A stretch of DNA of 64,000 bases, taken from Tubulanus polymorphus (lineage: Eukaryota; Nemertea; Palaeonemertea; Tubulaniformes; Tubulanidae). How positions within the stretch are numbered: position 1 is the first letter of the stretch; the number at the start of each line of letters is the position of its first letter. This document shows positions 60,183 through 64,000 of the stretch, one piece after another. Made by a program: the position numbers and the translations under genes. The stretch lies in NCBI RefSeq assembly GCF_964204645.1, contig NC_134026.1:5952001-6016000 (forward strand). Reading direction: 5' to 3'. The notes under the pieces are model-generated. The model saw nothing but the letters and a program-made list of their open reading frames with translations, had not been told where the DNA came from and did no database searches.

Positions 60183-62538
60183 ATGGATCGCGAATTGAAC
60201 AGTATACCACTAGCACCTGTTCTACGAATGAAATTAACAAAAGCTGGATTCACAACCGTCAATGATTTGCTTGACATCAAACCATTAGAGCTTAGCAAAG
60301 GTAAAAAATGAATTTTTCACTTGTCAAAAGGCAAAAGTTTACTAATTACACCATTTTTTGATTTTTCATAGAGATAGGAATAACTAACGAAGAGGCATTG
60401 GACATTCTGAAATTAGCGAGGGGCGATTCGTCGAGTGATGATGAGTGTAGACTTCAATCTCGTTCGTGTACAGCGCTGGAAATGTTACAAGATGAGCGAC
60501 AAACTCAGTGCATCGTTACGTTTTCGGAAGCAATTGATTCAATCCTTGGTGGTGGAATTCCTCTGACAAAGATCACAGAAATATGCGGTGCGCCTGGAGT
60601 CGGAAAGACTCAAATGTGGTGAGACAAAATCATCTCTTTCTGCTAAATGATAAATGCAATAGCAATGATTTACAGGGTCCCTACAACTCCTTGAATCCTT
60701 AGAAATTCTTTCTAAAGTGAAAATGCTTAAAGGTCCTCGAAACTCCTTTAATTTGAGCAAAATGCCTGAAACTCCTTTAGAACTCCTTCAATTTTGAGAA
60801 ATGGGCAATTAGAAATGTGTGTCTAGTTTGTAGTTGTACAGTAGAGTACGCCTATAAAATCACTATTGGGACCAGGATTTTTTTACCCAATTAGGTGGTC
60901 TAATTTTAGGAGTCATTGGGATATGAAAGTGATAAAGACACTTCCTCGAAATTTTGAAATGTTCTTAAAACTCCTTTTATCCAGAAATGACCGATCTGTA
61001 GGGACCCTGATTTACGACATGTATGCTGTTAAATGTGATTATTATCTTTATTATAATAACAGTATGCAGCTATGCGTCGATGTTCAATTGCCCGAAAGAT
61101 TTGGCGGAATTGAAGGTGAAGCTATTTTCATCGATACGGAAGGAAGTTTCATCGTAGAACGGCTAGTGACAATCGCAAAATCAACTATAGCTCATTGTAA
61201 TGCTACGGAAGGTATAATTCTAGACGTCATTCATGATGAACCACGTATCGTACATTTAATCAAGCTATCTATTTGTTCCATCATATTTTGATCTTGATTT
61301 TTTTCAGAGTGTAGAGATTTTAATTTGGAATCGGTTTTGAAGGCCGTTTATTGTTTTCGTTGCCACGACTATATCGAGTTGGTAGCGCTCATTCATACAC
61401 TGCCCGATTTTCTCAAAGAACACTCAAAGGTATCGAGCTTAGTTTATTGCTCGAAACTACTCCTTAGAAATTAAATTTCCAATAATTTTCTTATCTTATA
61501 TACACATTATACGTAAATATGAATAAACATATTCAATGTACATGAAATATGAAAATGTTTGCCGTTCTAAGGATTTCTATAAACTTTTTTTAACAGGTCA
61601 AATTGATAGTTGTTGATAGCATTGCCTTCCATTTTCGTCACGATTTTGATGACCTGTCTCTGAGAACACGTTTACTGAATGGATTGTCTCAAAGTTTTAT
61701 CAAACTGGCTGCTTTACAGAAATTGTCGGTGAGTTTCACTTTCGATAAATTTTTGCTTTATCACCTTTATCTTCAACTTTATCACCATTGATTTATCATG
61801 TTGATGTAGAATATATTTCTGTAAAGCGTTCCAGGTCATTATGAGATTAGGCTCTATATGTGAATAGTTTTTATTATTGTATTATTATTGTTATTATTAT
61901 GATTATTATTATCAGGTTGTGTTGACTAATCAAATGACGACAAAGATCAGTCCCGCTCATCCCGGTGGTTCCTATTTAGTTCCGGCTTTGGGTGAAAGCT
62001 GGGGACACGCGTGTACGATCAGACTTATACTTCATTGGGAAAATAAGACAAGATACGCAACGCTTTATAAGTCACCATCGATGGCGGAAGCTACCGTTCC
62101 TTATCAAATAACGGTAAGCATTTCACTGAAGAGCAAGTTTTGACACTGAAATCTAACACTTACCACAGCATGACTGGAGTTAATTTCGTTTGAAATGAGT
62201 GTACGGCTAAAAGAATTGATGTAGCTTGTTTCTCATTTCTGCTGGGCTTAAAAGTTGACCCGGCCAGCCATCTATATACCCTGTATATTCTTATAGAAAT
62301 CACGGTCAAGCTAACTGTAACAGACCCGGCAGCAATAGAAATGAACTGATTACAAATTTTATTGCAGAAGTGACCCAGCTGATTATCAGAAACAAGGTAT
62401 AATTTTTAGCCTAAATTTTAGTGGTCTGATGGCTTGATTCCCATTTTCCAGATGGGTGGTATAAGAGATATAGAATCCAACTCTATAGAGAATAATGGTC
62501 ATCCTCCTAAGAAGAAAGCTCGCATAGACAACAACTAG
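60183..62538 (+). CDS. RAD51C: RAD51C, RAD51 paralogue
   Basis: Seven exons in phase: 60183-60300, 60372-60618, 61063-61211, 61308-61429, 61597-61728, 61916-62113 and 62452-62538; 350 residues plus stop (human 376). It starts [20 protein letters not shown], the helical N-terminal domain. Then come Walker A GAPGVGKT (exon 2), [23 protein letters not shown], Walker [10 protein letters not shown] (exon 5), [11 protein letters not shown] and [19 protein letters not shown]. The C-terminus carries a basic nuclear-localisation-like stretch (PPKKKARID). RAD51C works with XRCC3 and in the BCDX2 complex during homologous recombination. Intron 2 holds a MITE (60673-61009), and intron 5 ends in an ATT-rich tract right up to the acceptor. 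Confidence 0.97.
60673..61009. mobile_element. MITE with CAGGGTCCCTACA ends, RAD51C intron 2
   Basis: The left end CAGGGTCCCTACA and right end TGTAGGGACCCTG are perfect 13-bp inverted repeats, flanked on both sides by ATTTA (5-bp target duplication). 337 bp, non-coding, with repeated AACTCCTTTA phrases. Partial relatives: 10736-10860, 27265-27355 and 27910-27975. Confidence 0.8.
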
Positions 62539-62686
62539 ACCGCCGAAGATATTTCCTCAATTCTTAGATTTACATTTAATTCAATCATTATATTACAAAT
62601 TTTCAAATTTTAAATACAAAAGCGCTTTTTACAGAAAACTATAATTTCTTAATCATTACGAAACATAAATGTCTATTTACATACAT

Positions 62687-63930
62687 CTACTTCTTTTTGC
62701 CTTTACCCGATCCACCACGACTTTTGCCAGCCGGAGTTTTAGCTCCCTCTACCGTCGCCAATTTTTTCGTCAAAACTTCCTCCGATTGTTTCATTTTATC
62801 ATCGACGGACAGGCGTAATTTCTTGATTTCGTCTTCCAAATGGGATTTGATCATCGCGCGTAGTTCTTTAGCTGCATTGGGCTCATCTGAAATTCATACA
62901 AATTCTAATTCTTTCATGCTCTCAGGTGGTAGAAATTCGTTTCTTAGTAAAAACAACTTAATCCGGATCTGATCAGTTCAAAATGGACATTATTTCATGA
63001 GTATTGGGTATGTAAAATATGTTTTTTAATCTGGATTTCTGCATAACGCTTTTATCTGTCCCAAATGATTCACTAGGTTGAATGTACTGTAATAGACATA
63101 ATTGCGATAGTGATTTGGGCAATACCAATCCCCAATTTGCGTATTGAAGCCTAATGCAAACACCAGAAAATGGGAAAGTGATACTCACCAGATTCTTCAG
63201 TTTCATCAGGTTTTTCCGATGACTCTTCTACTTCAACCGTTGTCTCTTCTGGTTGTTCTTCTACATTCTGTTCTGCATCTTGGTCACCGACTGAAACAAA
63301 AACCAATAATTGATTATCTCAGAAAAACGTTTCAAAAAAAGGTTAAGTGAATATTTTATGAAGTGATAGCAGCTTACCTTCAGAAGATGGCGGCGTCACA
63401 GGCATACCAGTGTATTGAATTGATAGGTCTAAGCGTACCTGTAGTAAATTGAATGAAAAACTTAATTCACTTAATTAGAACTTCAAACTTGGGGCCTTCA
63501 ACAAACTCGATATCGATCGACATTCAAATCAAGCAGGATCCATTTCCTCAGTTGTGGGTTAAAATCAGTTCATTTTCAATACATATCTTAGAACTGTGAC
63601 TGGATCCTAATTGGTATTAAGTAGAGAAAAAGAATTGCTACTAACCAGAGGCGTAAAAACATATTTGTACATTTTGTAATGTCTGAAATAGGTGTTGATT
63701 ACGTATTCAGTAATCTTCTTAACTTCTTCGGCTGAGTAGAGATCAATGCTGTATGGTGGTCTCTGTAGGAAAAAGCATGTATCATAACAACCCTTCAGAC
63801 AATGAACTACGATAGGAGTTCTATGGAACTACTTAACAGTATTGAAAAATAAGACTTACTTTAACTGAATGACAAAGCAACATTTCTCGAAAGTGGCTAA
63901 AACACTGGTCAACATTCGCAAATGGGGTCT
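62687..63930 (-). CDS. probable cilia/flagella-associated protein, CFAP119 (CCDC189)-like, 3' part
   Basis: Five exons on the minus strand in phase: 63860-63930, 63646-63762, 63378-63438, 63189-63290 and 62687-62886; the 5' part lies beyond the window. The conserved core is HFREMLLCHSVKRPPYSIDL and EYVINTYFRHYKMYKYVFTP, followed by VRLDLSIQYTGMPVTPP. It is then followed by an acidic, glutamate-rich segment and a charged helix ending in a lysine/glycine tail (SGKGKKK). The core resembles CFAP119/CCDC189 as I remember it; that assignment is tentative, while the gene itself is secure from its splice sites and phases. Confidence 0.6.
63535..63608. repeat. truncated GGATCCAGTTCCACAG MITE
   Basis: GTTAAAATCAGTTCATTTTC, then TTAGAACTGTGACTGGATCC matches one side of the element at 8362-8472, in an intron of the CFAP119-like gene. 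Confidence 0.45.
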
Positions 63931-64000
63931 CTATAAAAGAGCATTAACAAAATTGGATGAATTTACGAAGCCTAAGTGGGCAGAACTTTGTGAACTTTCA

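Overview
The window is intron-rich, AT-rich nuclear DNA from an invertebrate animal. Six conserved animal genes were read exon by exon with GT..AG boundaries and matching phases: CAD, RMC1, MRPL55, a Kazal-repeat gene, RAD51C and a probable ciliary gene. Introns are mostly 60-700 bp, with a few of several kb packed with small repeats. A mollusc or another lophotrochozoan is a reasonable guess, but the species cannot be read from the sequence.

Layout. 1-4.8 kb: repeats, no convincing gene. 4.8-10.5 kb (minus): exons of an SDS22-like leucine-rich-repeat gene and, probably, its charged C-terminal half. 10.5-14 kb: gene-free; contains a 1.49-kb foldback transposon with long inverted repeats. 14-22.1 kb: a tandem cluster of an unrecognised secreted-protein gene (two intact copies on about 2.3-kb near-identical segments, one broken diverged copy, one short fragment). 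22.1-23.9 kb: no gene. 23.9-47.2 kb (plus): CAD, 39 exons, 2250 codons plus stop, the trifunctional enzyme that starts pyrimidine synthesis. 48.7-56.4 kb (minus): RMC1, 19 exons. 57.4-58.2 kb (plus): MRPL55. 58.3-59.1 kb (minus): Kazal-repeat secreted protein, 5' exon not found. 60.2-62.5 kb (plus): RAD51C, 7 exons. 62.7-63.9 kb (minus): 3' part of a probable cilia/flagella protein (CFAP119-like), running off the right edge.

From CAD rightwards the genes strictly alternate: CAD> <RMC1 MRPL55> <Kazal RAD51C> <CFAP119-like. Each neighbouring pair is tail-to-tail (155 and 149 bp between stop codons for two of them) or head-to-head (RMC1/MRPL55 924 bp between start codons). They do unrelated housekeeping jobs (pyrimidine synthesis, Rab7 activation, mitochondrial translation, homologous recombination), so this is gene packing and not a pathway cluster.

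The most unusual material lies outside the conserved genes: the fast-changing secreted-protein cluster, and a set of long palindromic elements whose loops carry a hammerhead-ribozyme-like core (CTGANGA, stem, GAAAC). Several further short inverted-repeat families (MITE-like) recur across the window, some with visible target-site duplications.
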